Source: Andreprevotia sp. IGB-42 | Lineage (GTDB): Bacteria > Pseudomonadota > Gammaproteobacteria > Burkholderiales > Chitinibacteraceae | Assembly (NCBI RefSeq): GCF_009848685.1 | Contig: NZ_WXTX01000013.1 | Span: 1-64,000 of the forward strand | DNA: 64,000 nucleotides | Direction: 5' to 3' | Shown: positions 46,978 to 58,479 of the stretch, in pieces | Numbering within the stretch: the first letter of the stretch is position 1 | Layout of the letters: each line of letters starts with the position of its first letter | The notes under the pieces: generated by a model | Told to the model about the DNA's origin: nothing | The model's input: the letters and a program-made list of their open reading frames with translations, nothing else | Databases searched by the model: none | Made by a program: the position numbers and the translations under genes

Positions 46978-47817
46978 ATGCATATCATCCATACCATTGC
47001 CGAGCTGCGCGCCTGGCGCAAGACCGCAGGCCGCGTGGCCTTCGTGCCCACCATGGGCAACCTGCATGCCGGCCATATGGCGCTGATCCGCGAAGCAAGG
47101 AAACATGCCGATCAGGTGGTGGTCAGCATTTTCGTCAACCGGCTGCAATTCGGGCAGGGCGAGGATTTCGACCGCTACCCGCGCACGCTGGAGCAGGATG
47201 CCCAGCTGATCGCTGCCGAGTGCGGGCAGGCCGTGGTGTTCGCCCCGGACGAGCGCGAGCTGTATCCGCACGTGATCCAGCAATACAAGGTGGAACCGCC
47301 GGCCATCCAGGATGAGTTGTGCGGTGCATTCCGCCCCGGCCACTTCCGTGGTGTGGCCACCGTGGTGACCAAGCTGTTCAATTGCGTGCAGCCGGATGTG
47401 GCCTGTTTCGGCAAGAAAGACTATCAGCAGCTGTTCGTGATCAAGAGCATGGTGGAAGAGCTGAACATGCCGATCGAGATCATCCCGGTGGATACCGGTC
47501 GCGCAGACGATGGCCTGGCGCTGTCCAGCCGCAATGGTTATCTGGGCACCGCCGAGCGGGCCGAGGCACCCCGCATCCATTACCATCTGGCACGCATGGA
47601 AAAAGCCATCCTGGGCGGCGAGCGCGACTATGCCAAGCTGGCTGCTGAAGTGGTGGCGGACCTGCGTATCCGCGGCTGGAGCGAGATCGATTACGTGGAA
47701 ACGCGCAACGCCAGAACACTCAAGCCGGCCACGCATACCGATCACGATCTGGTGATCCTGATTGCCGCGCGGCTGGGTAAAACCCGGTTGATCGACAACC
47801 TGGAAGTGCGCTGCTGA
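46978..47817 (+). CDS. panC: Pantoate--beta-alanine ligase
   Basis: A 279-residue ATP-dependent ligase completing pantothenate. Motifs: [14 protein letters not shown] (HIGH-like), [24 protein letters not shown] and the KMSKS-like [10 protein letters not shown]. It is 23 bp downstream of the transglutaminase-like gene and is followed by a terminator. Confidence 0.96.
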   Translation: MHIIHTIAELRAWRKTAGRVAFVPTMGNLHAGHMALIREARKHADQVVVSIFVNRLQFGQGEDFDRYPRTLEQDAQLIAAECGQAVVFAPDERELYPHVIQQYKVEPPAIQDELCGAFRPGHFRGVATVVTKLFNCVQPDVACFGKKDYQQLFVIKSMVEELNMPIEIIPVDTGRADDGLALSSRNGYLGTAERAEAPRIHYHLARMEKAILGGERDYAKLAAEVVADLRIRGWSEIDYVETRNARTLKPATHTDHDLVILIAARLGKTRLIDNLEVRC

Positions 47818-47837
47818 CTGCCATGAGCCGCACGAAG

Positions 47838-47863
47838 AAAAGCGCGGCCTGGCCGCGCTTTTT
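47838..47863. terminator. Bidirectional terminator between panC and the TRAP binding-protein gene
   Basis: AAAGCGCGG and CCGCGCTTT form a stem around CCTGG, with A-tract and T-tract on opposite sides. It separates two convergent transcription units. Confidence 0.92.
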
Positions 47864-47877
47864 GCTATCTGCCCGGG

Positions 47878-48921
47878 CTATTGCGGAATGCTCATGCCCG
47901 CAGCCATGCCGGCGGTCTTGTTCCATTCTTCCCGGCAATCCGGCCCGCAGCGGTCGAGCCAGCGCTTGACCACCACCTGTTTGACTACCTGTTTGAGCTT
48001 GGCCTTGTCTGCGGCGCTGGGGGTTACGACTGTCATCTTGCCGCGATTGGGCAAGGTGCAACTGGCGGCGCCGCTATTGCAGGCGATGCCCAGTTCGGTT
48101 TGTGCATTGGCTGCTTGCCAGAGCTGATCAGACAGCTGCGCAATGCCTTTTTCCAGCGTGGCCTTGTCTTGCGGGGCGATCTGTTCCCAACTGCTGCTGT
48201 TCACGGCCAGCATCAGCACGCTCCAGCCCAGTGGCAGGTTGTAGAGGTGATCGGTCACCTCATACATTTTTGCGGAATGCGCGGACAAGGTACCGGTGAC
48301 CAGGCAGTCGACCTCGCCGGATTTGACCTTGGCGTAGGTCAGATCAAACGGAATGTTGACCGTGGTGGCGCCAAACGCTTCGATCAGATCACTGGTGGTG
48401 CGCAGGCTTACGCGTACTTTCTTGCCCTTGAGCTCGCTCAGGTTCTTGATCGGCCCGCTGCAAAACAGCTCCTGTGCCGAATAAGGCCATAGTGCCAGCA
48501 CGTGAACACCGTGCCTGGCTTTGAAGTATTTATCCAGCACCGGCATGTAGGCATGCGCCACGTTGCGGCTGGCGGCCAGATCGGTTGTCAGCCCCGCCAG
48601 ATCGACGGCTTCGGCACGCGGGTCCTGCTCGGATACGTAGGAGAGGATGGTGGTGCCGAAATCGGTCAGCCCCAGCTTCATCAGGCGCAGCACTTCACCG
48701 CCGTTGAGGCCCATTTCGTTGAAGGCATTCACCTCGGTGGTGATACGGCCGCCGCTCATCTCGGGGACAGTCTTGCTCCAGAAAGGCATCTCGTAATCCT
48801 GATACTGGCTCAGCATGCTCCATGAGCCGATCACCTTGAGCGTACGTGCTGGCGTTTCCTCTTCGGCGTGCAGATGGGCCGAAGCGAACAGCAACAACAG
48901 CGATGCCAGCAACGTACGCAT
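47878..48921 (-). CDS. TRAP-type periplasmic solute-binding protein (DctP family), orphan
   Basis: A 347-residue exported protein: signal peptide to about residue 19 (ASAHLHA), then the DctP fold. DLAGLTTDLAASRNVAHAY and LKGKKVRVSLRTTSDLIEAFGATTVNIPF include the Arg that binds substrate carboxylates in this family. No DctQ or DctM permease gene lies nearby, so the transporter partner is elsewhere or lost. It is 12 bp downstream of the flavin amine oxidase, which suggests a shared amino-acid or amine substrate. C-terminal cysteines (CGPDC) are unusual. Confidence 0.85.
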   Translation of the reverse strand: MRTLLASLLLLFASAHLHAEEETPARTLKVIGSWSMLSQYQDYEMPFWSKTVPEMSGGRITTEVNAFNEMGLNGGEVLRLMKLGLTDFGTTILSYVSEQDPRAEAVDLAGLTTDLAASRNVAHAYMPVLDKYFKARHGVHVLALWPYSAQELFCSGPIKNLSELKGKKVRVSLRTTSDLIEAFGATTVNIPFDLTYAKVKSGEVDCLVTGTLSAHSAKMYEVTDHLYNLPLGWSVLMLAVNSSSWEQIAPQDKATLEKGIAQLSDQLWQAANAQTELGIACNSGAASCTLPNRGKMTVVTPSAADKAKLKQVVKQVVVKRWLDRCGPDCREEWNKTAGMAAGMSIPQ

Positions 48922-48933
48922 GGGGGTTTCCTT

Positions 48934-50568
48934 TTATTTCGACGGTGCAGGGGCAGCTGCGCACGCACTATAGTCGTAATCGTTGCCGACGAGTTCAGCG
49001 CCTTCGCGATGCAATGGTTCAAGCTCCGTATCGCCCAGTATCTGCTGGCATGCATACAGCGCCGAATCGATGGCGCCAACGATCCACGTATGGTGCACGC
49101 TCAGGTGCTCACCAGCAAAGTAGATGTGCCCTTCGTTCTCGCGTGCCACATTGAACAGCCGGCGGAACTGGCCGGGGAAGAACATGGCGTCACCGGTTGC
49201 CCATTTGTCCGGCCAGGCTACCGAAAACGCTTCGATGAATTCCGCGTGCACATCCACCACGCCTTCGTACAGCGTCTGCAGATCGCGCAGTCCCAGCCGG
49301 ATGCGTTCATCTTCCTGTTGCGGCAGCCAGTCGTATGCATCGGTCATCCACGAGTACAGCAGCAGCACGCCGGCATCGTCGTCGCCGATGCCATATGACG
49401 GGTACACGCACCAGCGCGACGGCAGATCGCTGATCGATTGACCTCCGTTGGCAGGGCGCGGCACTTTTTCCCAGAAGCGGCTCTTGAAGCGCATGCCGAT
49501 CTTGTACAGCGGCTCGAAGTGCATCGCGCGTATGCCCTGCGTCTTGGTCGGAGACCATTGCGGGGTATCGATCATGCGAACCGCGGCAGGCGGTAGCGCC
49601 AGGATCACCCGATCGAACACCTGGACATCGCGCTCGCGGTAGTGCACGGCCACACGGCCATCCGGCAAGTTTTCGATCTTCCGTACCGGCGCGTCCATGG
49701 TGATGTGATCGCGGCCGATCACGTCCGCGCAGGCATTGGGCAGCCGGTCCATGCCGTTGGCAATGGTTTTCCACTGCGCACCGGAAAAATCCATGCTCTC
49801 GATCACCAGCTCGGTAAAGCTTTGCTGGAACTGGTTGGTGGCCGAGGTCATGGTCTCAACGTAGTTGACCTTCTCGATCGACCAGCCTTTGAGTTCAGTC
49901 AGGTAGGTAAACAGCGACAGGTTGTCGTATTTGACGATCTCGGCAAAGCCGGCATCGAAGTCCTTTTCCAGCAACTGCAGGAACGGGGACAGCGCTTCAT
50001 CCAGCAATTGCGAGGCGGTCTTGTTGCGGTCTTCCGGCGAGAGCGGAAAGCCCAGTGCTTCCGGATGCGCATTGGCAAACGCCACGCTCATGGTCTGGCC
50101 GGACAATTCGCGCCGGCCATTCACGAAAACCAGATCGCCGGTGTCGTCGTAAAGCTGGTAAGGAATCAGTTCGATCCGCTTGCTGGCGGGCACTTTCTGG
50201 TTGATGTAATCCACCAGATGGAACAGCGGTTGTTGTTCTTCGGTATCGGGCAGGCGCATCGCGCCGGCTTCAAAGTACTGGTTTTTTTCAGCGTTGAAGC
50301 GATGCGTATACACGCGTCCGCCCAGCCGGTCCGGCTGCGCTTCGAACAGATGACAGGTATGGCCGTTTTCCTGCAAGACCAGCGCGGCATAAAGACCGGC
50401 CATGCCGGCGCCGACGATGCCTATCTTCAACGCGCCTTCCGGACGGCTTGCCGTAACGGCAGGTTTGTTGCTTCTGGGGCTATTGGCATTGAGCCAGGCC
50501 TGATAGGCCGCACGCAGGCTGGGTGTGCCTTGCGGGGCGCTGACGGGGATCGGCTTGGCTGACGACAT
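48934..50568 (-). CDS. Flavin-containing amine oxidase (L-amino-acid-oxidase-like)
   Basis: A 544-residue FAD enzyme. The dinucleotide-binding motif IGIVGAGMAGLYAALVL (about residues 50-66) is followed by EAQPDRLGGRVYTHRF, and the C-terminal FAD contact is YFAGEHLSVHHTWIVGAIDSA. Overall layout resembles L-amino acid oxidases and tryptophan-2-monooxygenases; the substrate is not determinable. No signal peptide is seen. Two ATGs (50571, 50568) follow AAAGGAG; the second has better spacing. It is divergent from the hybrid kinase across a 160-bp AT-rich region likely to hold both promoters. Confidence 0.88.
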   Translation of the reverse strand: MSSAKPIPVSAPQGTPSLRAAYQAWLNANSPRSNKPAVTASRPEGALKIGIVGAGMAGLYAALVLQENGHTCHLFEAQPDRLGGRVYTHRFNAEKNQYFEAGAMRLPDTEEQQPLFHLVDYINQKVPASKRIELIPYQLYDDTGDLVFVNGRRELSGQTMSVAFANAHPEALGFPLSPEDRNKTASQLLDEALSPFLQLLEKDFDAGFAEIVKYDNLSLFTYLTELKGWSIEKVNYVETMTSATNQFQQSFTELVIESMDFSGAQWKTIANGMDRLPNACADVIGRDHITMDAPVRKIENLPDGRVAVHYRERDVQVFDRVILALPPAAVRMIDTPQWSPTKTQGIRAMHFEPLYKIGMRFKSRFWEKVPRPANGGQSISDLPSRWCVYPSYGIGDDDAGVLLLYSWMTDAYDWLPQQEDERIRLGLRDLQTLYEGVVDVHAEFIEAFSVAWPDKWATGDAMFFPGQFRRLFNVARENEGHIYFAGEHLSVHHTWIVGAIDSALYACQQILGDTELEPLHREGAELVGNDYDYSACAAAPAPSK

Positions 50569-50729
50569 CATGACTCCTTTCTAATCAGGACAAAATAATG
50601 AAGAATACAAGAAAGATAAGATGAAGCTGATTTGGCGAATTTCATTCATAGTTCATAGTCTGCACTTGCTGCAAACAATGGTTAACCTGTGCCGGATAGG
50701 CAGCCAGCAAATATATAAATAGTCCAAAG

Positions 50730-53700
50730 ATGAGCAAGATGAACGCTGCTGGATCGTCAGCCCAACCCGCTTCTGCTTACCGGTCGATCGCATTCCGCCT
50801 GCGTCTGGCTTTCGGCTTTGCTGCTGCCAGTACGCTGATTGCGTCTGGTGCGGCGTTGTGGGCGTTCCGCTCGGTCAGTGAAACCTATCGGGTTGTCTCC
50901 AATCACAGTTTTCCGGCATCCGTTGCTGCTGCAGAGTTGCAGGCGGGCAGCCGTGAAGTGGCTGCAGTGTTGGGTGCGCTGGCGGGCGCGACCACCCCGG
51001 AGGCCAGAACCTCGGCCGAGGAACGCATCGATTTCACGCTGGCCGGTTTGCGGCATTCGCTGCAGCCGCTGTCCGGACAGGGCAGCTATACCCGATTGGC
51101 CACGCTGCTGGAAACGCTGAAACGCAATGTGGCCGAAACCGATCAACTGGTGGGGGAGCGGCTGGTGCTGGATGCGCGCATGCAGTCGTTGCTGGCACAG
51201 AGCGAGGCAGGCCAGCAACGCTTCATCGTAGCGATGGATCCGGTGCTGACCGCCGCCAACGCCGATCTGCTGTCGGCCACCCGGCGCGCATCGGTCGCTG
51301 CCGGCGCTGCCGTGCATGGCCTGATCGACAGTGAGTTCGCCGTACTGCACGCATTGATGCAGATGCGTACCAATGCCTACCGTTTGCAGCTGCTGGCTAG
51401 TGAAAACAACAGTGGCAGCTGGCGCGACCGCGCTGGCATCATTCTCAGCGAAATGGAGCGGACGCTGCCACAAACCAGCCCGGAAGGGCGCGTGGCCACA
51501 CAAAAACTGCTGGAAACATTGCGCCCGCGTGGCAAGGAGCCCATGCCGCTGGCAACGGTACAAATGGCGGTGGCCGATTTCGACAAACTGGCCACACCGA
51601 TGATCCGCAAGTCAACGCTGCAACTGCTGGCTCGCAGCGAATCGGTGACGCTGGATTCGACCAATGCCGTGGTGTTGCTGGTCTCGCAGCAGGTGGCATC
51701 GCTTTCTGCGGCAGAGCGGCTGAGTGGTGAGGTGAACCTGATGGCCGGTTTGCTGGGTCAGGCCATGCATTCCGGCAACGAGACCCGTATTAGCGAAATC
51801 CGCAAAAGCTACCGCGAGGCACAACAGCGCGCCCGCAAGGCACTGACCGACATGGGCGGCCTGCCCGACCATGCGGCGGTGCGCAAGGAGCTGGAAGGGC
51901 TGGAGGCGCTGGGCATGGAGCCCAGCAGCATGTTCGACATCGCCCACCGCGAACTGATGCTGGTGCGTGATCTGCAGGGCCTGGTGGAGCGCAACCGGCA
52001 GGCAGCGGAGCAACTGGTGGGCGCGGCACGCCAGGTGGGGCAATCGGTGGGAGGCGAGCTGGACGGCCAGATCGATACGCTGGAACAACGGCTGACCGGC
52101 AGTCGCTGGTTGTTGGGATCGGCCACCGCGCTGGCACTGGCGCTGTCGCTGCTGATCGGTTTCTGGTATGTGGGGCGTTCCATCGTGCGGCGCCTGTCGA
52201 CCATTTCGCAACATATGCGCGATCTGGCGGGTGGCCAGCTCGATGTCTCGATCAATGCGCGCGGCAGCGACGAAATTGCGGTGATGGCGCAAAGCCTGCT
52301 GGTTTTCCGTGATGCGCTGGTCCAATTGAACGAGCAGACCGAGGTGCTGCGCCAGGCCAACGAGCAGGCCAACGCGGCGGCGCGTGCCAAGAGCGAGTTC
52401 CTCGCCAACATGAGCCATGAAATCCGCACGCCGCTGACCGCGATCCAGGGGTATGCGCATCTGCTGGCCGACAGTGATCTGGCGCCGCGCCAGTCCGAGC
52501 AGCTGTCGCGCATCCGTGCATCGTCGCAGTCATTGCTGGGCATCATCAACAGCATCCTGGATTTTTCCAAGATCGAAGCGGGCAAGCTGCAGCTGGAAGT
52601 GGTCGATTTCGAACTGGAAGATGTACTCGAGCAACTGGCCGATACCGTGATGTTGCTGGCGGACGAGAAGCGGCTGGAGCTGGTCTTCGCCATCGATGGC
52701 CATGTGCCCACGCCGTTGCGGGGTGATCCGCTGCGTCTGGGGCAGATATTGCTCAATCTGGTGAACAACGCGCTCAAGTTCACCGAGCGCGGCGAGGTGG
52801 AGCTGCGCGTGCTGGCTGCATTGACGCCGGATGGGCGGATCGAGCTGGGTTTTTCGGTCCGCGATACGGGCATCGGCATGAATGACGAGCAGCGCAAGCG
52901 CCTGTTCAGCCTGTTCACGCAGGCGGATAGCTCGACCACCCGCCGCTATGGCGGTACCGGGCTGGGGCTGATGATCGCCCAGCAACTGGTGCGGCAGATG
53001 GGCGGGGAGATCGATGTATTCAGTGCGCCCGGGCAGGGGTCGACCTTCCATTTTGCGGTGATCCTCGATGTGGCCGATGAGCTTGCCCCTGCCATTGCGC
53101 CGCTGGGCAAGCGCGTGTTGCTGGTGGAAGAGCAGGATGCCTGTGCGGCTGCGCTGTACCGCCAGCTTTCCGATGCGGGGTGCTCGGTGATCGTTGCCGC
53201 CGATGGCGATGATGCGAGAGCCTGCTTGCTGGCCGCGCGCGAGAGCAATCATGATTTCGATGCGGTGCTGCTCGATGCGGGCGACCCGGTGCTGCGCCCC
53301 AACGAAGCGCTTCAGTTGTTGGGGGAACGGCATTCTTCACTCTTGCTGCTGACCACACCGGCGCATCATGATGCGACGCTGGGGTTGGCAGATTGCGTGG
53401 TGCCGGTGATCGACAAGCCGGTACTGCCGCGCCGGCTGCATCATGCGTTGCAGCGTGTATTGGGGATTTCCGAACCGGTGCAGGCGCCGCACGCGGGGGT
53501 AGGCAACCCCATGCCATTGGCAGGCTTGCGTATCCTGCTGGCCGAAGATACCGAGGTGTTGCGCGAGTTCGAGCAGGAGCTGCTGCTGTCGCTCGGCGCG
53601 GAAGTGGAGCTGGCGGTCAATGGGCGGGAGGCGGTGCGTGCTGCAATTGCACCGTCCAGCCGGTTTGATCTGGTCCTGATGGATGTACAGATGCCTGAAC

Positions 53701-54560
53701 TGGATGGCCTGCAGGCCTGTCGCGAAATCCGCGCGCTGCGCAGTGCCGAGGAATTACCCATCATCGCGTTGACTGCACACGCGATGATCGAAGAGCAGCG
53801 GCGTTGCCTTGCCGCCGGAATGAACGATCATATGGCCAAGCCGGTCGAACCGGCACGACTCGTGGAGACTGCATTGCGCTGGGCACGTTCTGAACAAAGT
53901 GGTTTGCATGGCGGCGGCACGCCCCGCAGCATGGCCCGGGTGCCATCGCTGCCGGGGCTTGATCTGCCGACAGCATTGCTGCGCCTGGGCGGACGGGAAG
54001 AAACGTTGCGCCGCGTGTTGCCGCGCCTGCGTGATGGTTACAGCGACACAGTGGTGCGCCTGCGTGATCTGCTGCAGCAGGGCGATGTGGAAACCGCGCA
54101 TCGCCTGGCACATACGCTCAAGGGGGTGGCCGCCACGCTGGAGGCCACCATGGTGGCGCGTCTTGCCAGCGAAATAGAACAACGTCTGCAAAGCGGAGAT
54201 ACCGCGCTGGACGCACAGCTGCAGCATCTGGATAGTGCGTTGATCGAAGTGATCAGCAGCATCAACCAGTTCGAGCGTGACGGTGCACCGGCTGTGCCCG
54301 AGACCCACCGGGAGAAATCGCCGGATACAACGGCGTCGCTTGATGATCTGGACCAATTGCTGCGCCTGCGCAGCCTGAGCGCGCGCCAGCAGTTCCGCTA
54401 TGCCGAGCCGCTGCTTGCTGCTGCCGATGCAGCTGCAACGGCAAAGCTGGCCGCTGCCATCGAACAACTCGACTATGTCAGTGCCCGTACGATACTGGCA
54501 GGGATCGTTCCGCTGCTGTTGCCCGGCGAGGAACGGCCTGTGCATTCCAAGGTGAAATGA
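50730..54560 (+). CDS. Hybrid sensor histidine kinase (TorS-like: HAMP, HisKA, HATPase, two receivers, HPt)
   Basis: A 1276-residue inner-membrane kinase. Membrane helices at about 24-47 and 459-482 enclose a long helical periplasmic sensor. HAMP follows (483-535), then the HisKA helix with phospho-acceptor His563 in MSHEIRTPL, and an HATPase with N-box NLVNNALKF and G1 DTGIGM. Receiver 1 (about 790-905, Asp849) and receiver 2 (about 935-1050, Asp985 in [11 protein letters not shown]) precede an HPt domain with His1128 in AHTLKGVAA. This is a full phosphorelay in one chain. Its stop overlaps the start of a diguanylate cyclase response regulator, the probable output. Confidence 0.92.
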   Translation: MSKMNAAGSSAQPASAYRSIAFRLRLAFGFAAASTLIASGAALWAFRSVSETYRVVSNHSFPASVAAAELQAGSREVAAVLGALAGATTPEARTSAEERIDFTLAGLRHSLQPLSGQGSYTRLATLLETLKRNVAETDQLVGERLVLDARMQSLLAQSEAGQQRFIVAMDPVLTAANADLLSATRRASVAAGAAVHGLIDSEFAVLHALMQMRTNAYRLQLLASENNSGSWRDRAGIILSEMERTLPQTSPEGRVATQKLLETLRPRGKEPMPLATVQMAVADFDKLATPMIRKSTLQLLARSESVTLDSTNAVVLLVSQQVASLSAAERLSGEVNLMAGLLGQAMHSGNETRISEIRKSYREAQQRARKALTDMGGLPDHAAVRKELEGLEALGMEPSSMFDIAHRELMLVRDLQGLVERNRQAAEQLVGAARQVGQSVGGELDGQIDTLEQRLTGSRWLLGSATALALALSLLIGFWYVGRSIVRRLSTISQHMRDLAGGQLDVSINARGSDEIAVMAQSLLVFRDALVQLNEQTEVLRQANEQANAAARAKSEFLANMSHEIRTPLTAIQGYAHLLADSDLAPRQSEQLSRIRASSQSLLGIINSILDFSKIEAGKLQLEVVDFELEDVLEQLADTVMLLADEKRLELVFAIDGHVPTPLRGDPLRLGQILLNLVNNALKFTERGEVELRVLAALTPDGRIELGFSVRDTGIGMNDEQRKRLFSLFTQADSSTTRRYGGTGLGLMIAQQLVRQMGGEIDVFSAPGQGSTFHFAVILDVADELAPAIAPLGKRVLLVEEQDACAAALYRQLSDAGCSVIVAADGDDARACLLAARESNHDFDAVLLDAGDPVLRPNEALQLLGERHSSLLLLTTPAHHDATLGLADCVVPVIDKPVLPRRLHHALQRVLGISEPVQAPHAGVGNPMPLAGLRILLAEDTEVLREFEQELLLSLGAEVELAVNGREAVRAAIAPSSRFDLVLMDVQMPELDGLQACREIRALRSAEELPIIALTAHAMIEEQRRCLAAGMNDHMAKPVEPARLVETALRWARSEQSGLHGGGTPRSMARVPSLPGLDLPTALLRLGGREETLRRVLPRLRDGYSDTVVRLRDLLQQGDVETAHRLAHTLKGVAATLEATMVARLASEIEQRLQSGDTALDAQLQHLDSALIEVISSINQFERDGAPAVPETHREKSPDTTASLDDLDQLLRLRSLSARQQFRYAEPLLAAADAAATAKLAAAIEQLDYVSARTILAGIVPLLLPGEERPVHSKVK

Positions 54561-55480
54561 TGCGATCCATGCCGCAAGCCACACTCCTCGTCGTTGATGA
54601 CGAGCCCGCCAATATCGAAGCACTGGCCGCCGTGCTGGACCCCCATTACGAATTGCGCTTTGCCATGACGGGCATCGATGCGCTGGCCGCCATGCAGGAT
54701 GGCCCGTTGCCCGATCTGGTGTTGCTCGATGTGATGCTGCCGGATATCGACGGTTTTGAAGTCTGCACCCGCATCCGCTCAGATCCGCGCACCGCGGGAA
54801 TACCGGTGATCTTCATTACTGCGCTGGGGCAGCCGGCACAAGAGGAGCTGGGTTTCGGCGTGGGGGCGGTCGATTACATTGCCAAGCCGTTCACCGCCGC
54901 ATCGGTACGTGCGCGCGTTCGCAACCACCTGGAGCTCAAGCGCAACCGCGAGCTGCTGCAGCGGCTGGCGATTACCGATGCCCTTACCGGCCTTGCCAAC
55001 CGCCGGCATTTTGACGAGGCGCTGCGGCTGGAAGTGCAGCGCCATCGCCGCCACGGGCTGTCGCTGGGGCTGGCGCTGATCGATATCGATCACTTCAAGC
55101 GTTACAACGATCATTATGGCCACCCCAAGGGTGATGAATGTCTGAACATGGTCTCCAATGCGCTGGCAGGCAGCCTGCGTCGCGCGTCGGACCTGGTGGC
55201 ACGCGTGGGCGGCGAAGAATTCGCCATCCTGATGCCGGAAACCGATCTGGAAGGTGCACTGTCGGTTGCGGAGCGCGGGCTGGCGGCGGTGGCCTCGCTG
55301 GGCATTCCGCATGAAGTCAGCACCACGCAACAGTGCGTGACGGTGAGCATCGGCCTGCATGCGGGCGTTGACATCGACGATGCGCAGCGCTACCGTGCGG
55401 CCGATCAGCAGCTGTACCGCGCCAAGGCCGCCGGGCGCAACCAGATCATGTGGGATGACACGCTGAGCATGGCCAAGTAA
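54557..55480 (+). CDS. Response regulator diguanylate cyclase (REC-GGDEF)
   Basis: A 307-residue protein. The receiver domain (residues 5-125) has [10 protein letters not shown], phospho-acceptor Asp in [12 protein letters not shown], and Lys in IAKPFTAA. The GGDEF domain (about 135-300) has an intact GGEEF active site and an RxxD inhibitory site five residues before it ([14 protein letters not shown]). It should make cyclic di-GMP when phosphorylated, with product inhibition. The ATGA overlap with the hybrid kinase gene indicates one signalling pathway. Confidence 0.94.
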   Translation: MMRSMPQATLLVVDDEPANIEALAAVLDPHYELRFAMTGIDALAAMQDGPLPDLVLLDVMLPDIDGFEVCTRIRSDPRTAGIPVIFITALGQPAQEELGFGVGAVDYIAKPFTAASVRARVRNHLELKRNRELLQRLAITDALTGLANRRHFDEALRLEVQRHRRHGLSLGLALIDIDHFKRYNDHYGHPKGDECLNMVSNALAGSLRRASDLVARVGGEEFAILMPETDLEGALSVAERGLAAVASLGIPHEVSTTQQCVTVSIGLHAGVDIDDAQRYRAADQQLYRAKAAGRNQIMWDDTLSMAK

Positions 55481-55545
55481 AAGCAGCCCGCACCGGCAGC
55501 AGGTGAACCCTGCCGCCGGGTGCTGCGTGCATTCACCACGCGCGA

Positions 55546-57624
55546 TCAGAGCTTGAAACGGCCGACGATCTCGCGCAGCGTGCCCGCCAGTGTTTCCAGG
55601 TGCGCCACCGCCTGCGATACCTGGGCGATGGCATCGTTGTTCACCTGCGTCATGCTGCTGATACGCTCGACGTTATGGGCGATATCGGTACTGGCCGTGG
55701 CTTGCTCGCGCGTTGCATCGGCAATGGTCGAAACATTGTCCACCAGCATGCCGGTGCCGTTGCGTACTTCGCCTATGGCGCCCGATGCCTCGCGCGATAG
55801 CGCCACGCTGCTGCTGATCTGCTCCTGCGCATGGCTGACCCCCCCCACCGCAGCGCCGATCTCGCGCTGGATTTCCACCACGATCTGGCTGATTTCCACG
55901 GTGGCAGAGCCGGTGCGCTCGGCCAGTTTGCGTACTTCGTCCGCCACCACCGCAAAGCCGCGGCCCTGCTCGCCAGCGCGTGCGGCCTCGATTGATGCAT
56001 TCAGCGCCAGCAGATTGGTCTGATCGGCAATTTCCTTGATCGCCTGCACGATGTGGTTGATCTTGTTGGATTCGGTATCGAGGTTCTGCATCGTTTGTGC
56101 AAGATTGCCGATGCGCTCGTTCAGGGTTTCGATCGCGCCGGCCACACGCTCCACCAGTTGCTGGCCGTGATTGGTGGTGTTGCCGGCCTCGCGCGCGATG
56201 CGGGCAAACTCGCTGCTGCTGTTGGCGATATGCTGGATGCTGACCGTCACTTCCTCGACACTGGCTGCGGTGGCCGTCGCTGCCTCGCTCTGTTCGCCCG
56301 AGGCCCGTGCTACTTCCTGCGCGCTGCGGTTGAGCTGGCCGGTGGCACCGCCCACTGCATCGCTTTGCGTGCGTACCTCGCGGAACATGTCCTGCAGGCG
56401 GCCAATGAAGCGGTTGAACGCATCGCTGGTACGGCCGATTTCATCGCGGCTGCTGACTGTCAGGCGGCGGGTGAGGTCACCTTCGCCACCGGCCAGTTCT
56501 TCCATCGCCACTGCCAGGCGCTTGAGTGGCAACGTCAACGCGGTCAGCAGCACGCTGAGCGCCACCAGAATGGCCGCCAGCGCAACGATGCCCACCACGA
56601 TGGCCTTGTTGCGTGCCGCTGCGGCATCCGCCACGATGGCCGAAATGGGAATGGCTACGCCCAGCGACCAGTTCTGGCCGGTATTGCCCACCTTGATCGG
56701 GCGGTAGATGTGCAGTTCGCCATCGCGCTCGAATTCGAACGCCTTGCCCGCCTTGATATTGTCGGCAAAGCCATCCGGGTAGTTTTTCGGATCGGCCGGT
56801 TTGCCGATGGTGTCGGTTTCTTCGTCCACCACCATCATGCCGCCGTTGGAGAGCAGCTCCACATGGCCGGTGCCCATGGGCTTGATCTGCGCAAACAGGC
56901 CCTGCAGGCTGACCAGGGGCAAGTCGACCGCAGCTACGCCGGCAAACTTGCCGTTGCTGTCCTTGATGATGGTTACCAGCGAGGACATCAGCACTTTCTT
57001 GCCTTGTACCTCGTACGGGTAGGGCTCGGTGACAGTGTCCTGCTGGCGCTGCTTGGGCACGTAGTAGAAATCACCCCAGCCGGGTGCTTCATAGGGTGGC
57101 TTGTAGTCTTGCGGGTGCGATGCAAAGTCAGCCAGCCCCTTGGCCTGTTCGCCGGCCACCATCTGGTCCTGCGTGATCTTGCCGTCTGCGCTGCGCGTCA
57201 TGTACGGCGAATAGCGCCCGCTGGGATCGTGATGCGGCTGGTCGGCGCGATAGGCATCGTCCTTGCCGTCCAGCGCGTTCGGCTCCCAGATCGTCCACAG
57301 GCCGGAGGCATCCGGGTAATCACCCAGCAGGCGCAATATCATCTGGTCCAGCGCCTTGCGCTCGGGCACTGCGCCGGCAATCTGGAAGCCCTGGATGGCC
57401 GATGCCAGATGGCGGGGCAGGTTGAAGCCATTGCTGAAGTAGTCTTCCACCTTGCCGGCATAGGCATGCGCTTCTTCGGTGGCACGCTGATAGCCGACTG
57501 CACGGGCATCCTGGTAAACCGTGGTGGCGATCAGGCCGATGGTGATGGAAAAACCGATGAAGATGGCAATGGCCGCCGCAGCCAGCACCTTGCTGCGCAA
57601 CGACCAGTGATTGAGCGCGTTCAT
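55546..57624 (-). CDS. Methyl-accepting chemotaxis protein with dCache sensor
   Basis: A 692-residue chemoreceptor. Two membrane helices (about 12-33 and 340-362) flank a periplasmic double-Cache domain (for example [18 protein letters not shown] and GWGDFYYVP). A HAMP domain follows, then the signalling coiled coil with the conserved tip [20 protein letters not shown]. dCache domains often bind amino acids, but the ligand cannot be told here. No CheB/CheR-binding pentapeptide tail is evident; the protein ends IVGRFKL. It is convergent with the diguanylate cyclase gene. Confidence 0.94.
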   Translation of the reverse strand: MNALNHWSLRSKVLAAAAIAIFIGFSITIGLIATTVYQDARAVGYQRATEEAHAYAGKVEDYFSNGFNLPRHLASAIQGFQIAGAVPERKALDQMILRLLGDYPDASGLWTIWEPNALDGKDDAYRADQPHHDPSGRYSPYMTRSADGKITQDQMVAGEQAKGLADFASHPQDYKPPYEAPGWGDFYYVPKQRQQDTVTEPYPYEVQGKKVLMSSLVTIIKDSNGKFAGVAAVDLPLVSLQGLFAQIKPMGTGHVELLSNGGMMVVDEETDTIGKPADPKNYPDGFADNIKAGKAFEFERDGELHIYRPIKVGNTGQNWSLGVAIPISAIVADAAAARNKAIVVGIVALAAILVALSVLLTALTLPLKRLAVAMEELAGGEGDLTRRLTVSSRDEIGRTSDAFNRFIGRLQDMFREVRTQSDAVGGATGQLNRSAQEVARASGEQSEAATATAASVEEVTVSIQHIANSSSEFARIAREAGNTTNHGQQLVERVAGAIETLNERIGNLAQTMQNLDTESNKINHIVQAIKEIADQTNLLALNASIEAARAGEQGRGFAVVADEVRKLAERTGSATVEISQIVVEIQREIGAAVGGVSHAQEQISSSVALSREASGAIGEVRNGTGMLVDNVSTIADATREQATASTDIAHNVERISSMTQVNNDAIAQVSQAVAHLETLAGTLREIVGRFKL

Positions 57625-57716
57625 GCCGGCATTCCCATGGGATAGTTGCTGCAGTATAGGCAGCGCCGGCTAGCACCGCTTACGGCAAGTGGCGGCGATC
57701 TGCCGCGCTGGCGGCA

Positions 57717-58331
57717 TCAGCGGCGTGCAAAGGCCAGCGCGCCGGCAACAGCAAAGAATGCGCTGCCGCAACTGCGGTTGAACACGCGGATGCGGCCGGG
57801 ATGGCGCAACCAGTTGGCCAGGCCGGTGCCGCCGGCGGCATAGGCTACCTGCCACACGGCTTCGATCACGAAGAAGGTGCACAGCAGGATCAGCCATTGC
57901 CGGCCCTGTGGCCGATCTGCGGTGATGAATTGCGGCAGGAATGCCCCCGCGAACAGGATGGCCTTGGGGTTGGACAATGCCACCGCAAGGCCGGTGCGGA
58001 AGCGGCTGGCAGCGCTATCGCTTTTTGCCTGCGGCAAGGACAGCGATTCGCCGGCACGCCAGCACTGCACGCCCAGATAGATCAGGTAGGCAGCGCCCAC
58101 CAGTTTCAAGAGCAGGAACAGTGTGGCGGATGCCTTGAGGATGGCAGCAAGGCCAAACGCTGACAGCGTGAACAGTAGCGCCAGCCCCAGCAGTGCACCG
58201 CTCATCGTGGCCAGTGTGGCGCGCCAGCCATAGCGCGTGCCATGGCTGAGCATCAGCAGCATGTTGGGGCCGGGCGTGCCGGAAATGAACAGCGTGGTTG
58301 CAACGAAAGCCAACCAGATTTCGAGCTGCAT
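57717..58331 (-). CDS. LysE/RhtB family amino acid exporter
   Basis: A 204-residue inner-membrane protein with about six hydrophobic segments. The family signature SGTPGPNMLLMLSHGTRYG is near the N-terminus, and VALSNPKAILFAGAFLPQF lies in the centre. Members export amino acids or homoserine lactones; the substrate is undefined. It is transcribed alone. Confidence 0.93.
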   Translation of the reverse strand: MQLEIWLAFVATTLFISGTPGPNMLLMLSHGTRYGWRATLATMSGALLGLALLFTLSAFGLAAILKASATLFLLLKLVGAAYLIYLGVQCWRAGESLSLPQAKSDSAASRFRTGLAVALSNPKAILFAGAFLPQFITADRPQGRQWLILLCTFFVIEAVWQVAYAAGGTGLANWLRHPGRIRVFNRSCGSAFFAVAGALAFARR

Positions 58332-58479
58332 GGTGTCATGTCCTTGTCATTCTGTTTGCGCATGCTGCGAGGTTCACACTGCGGTGAGCCATAGCCTGCG
58401 CCGGAAATACCCATGGCAAAAGTGGGAATATCCCGGGTAATGCTGCGCACCGCGGTCACGCATAACCGACGGGGCCATC

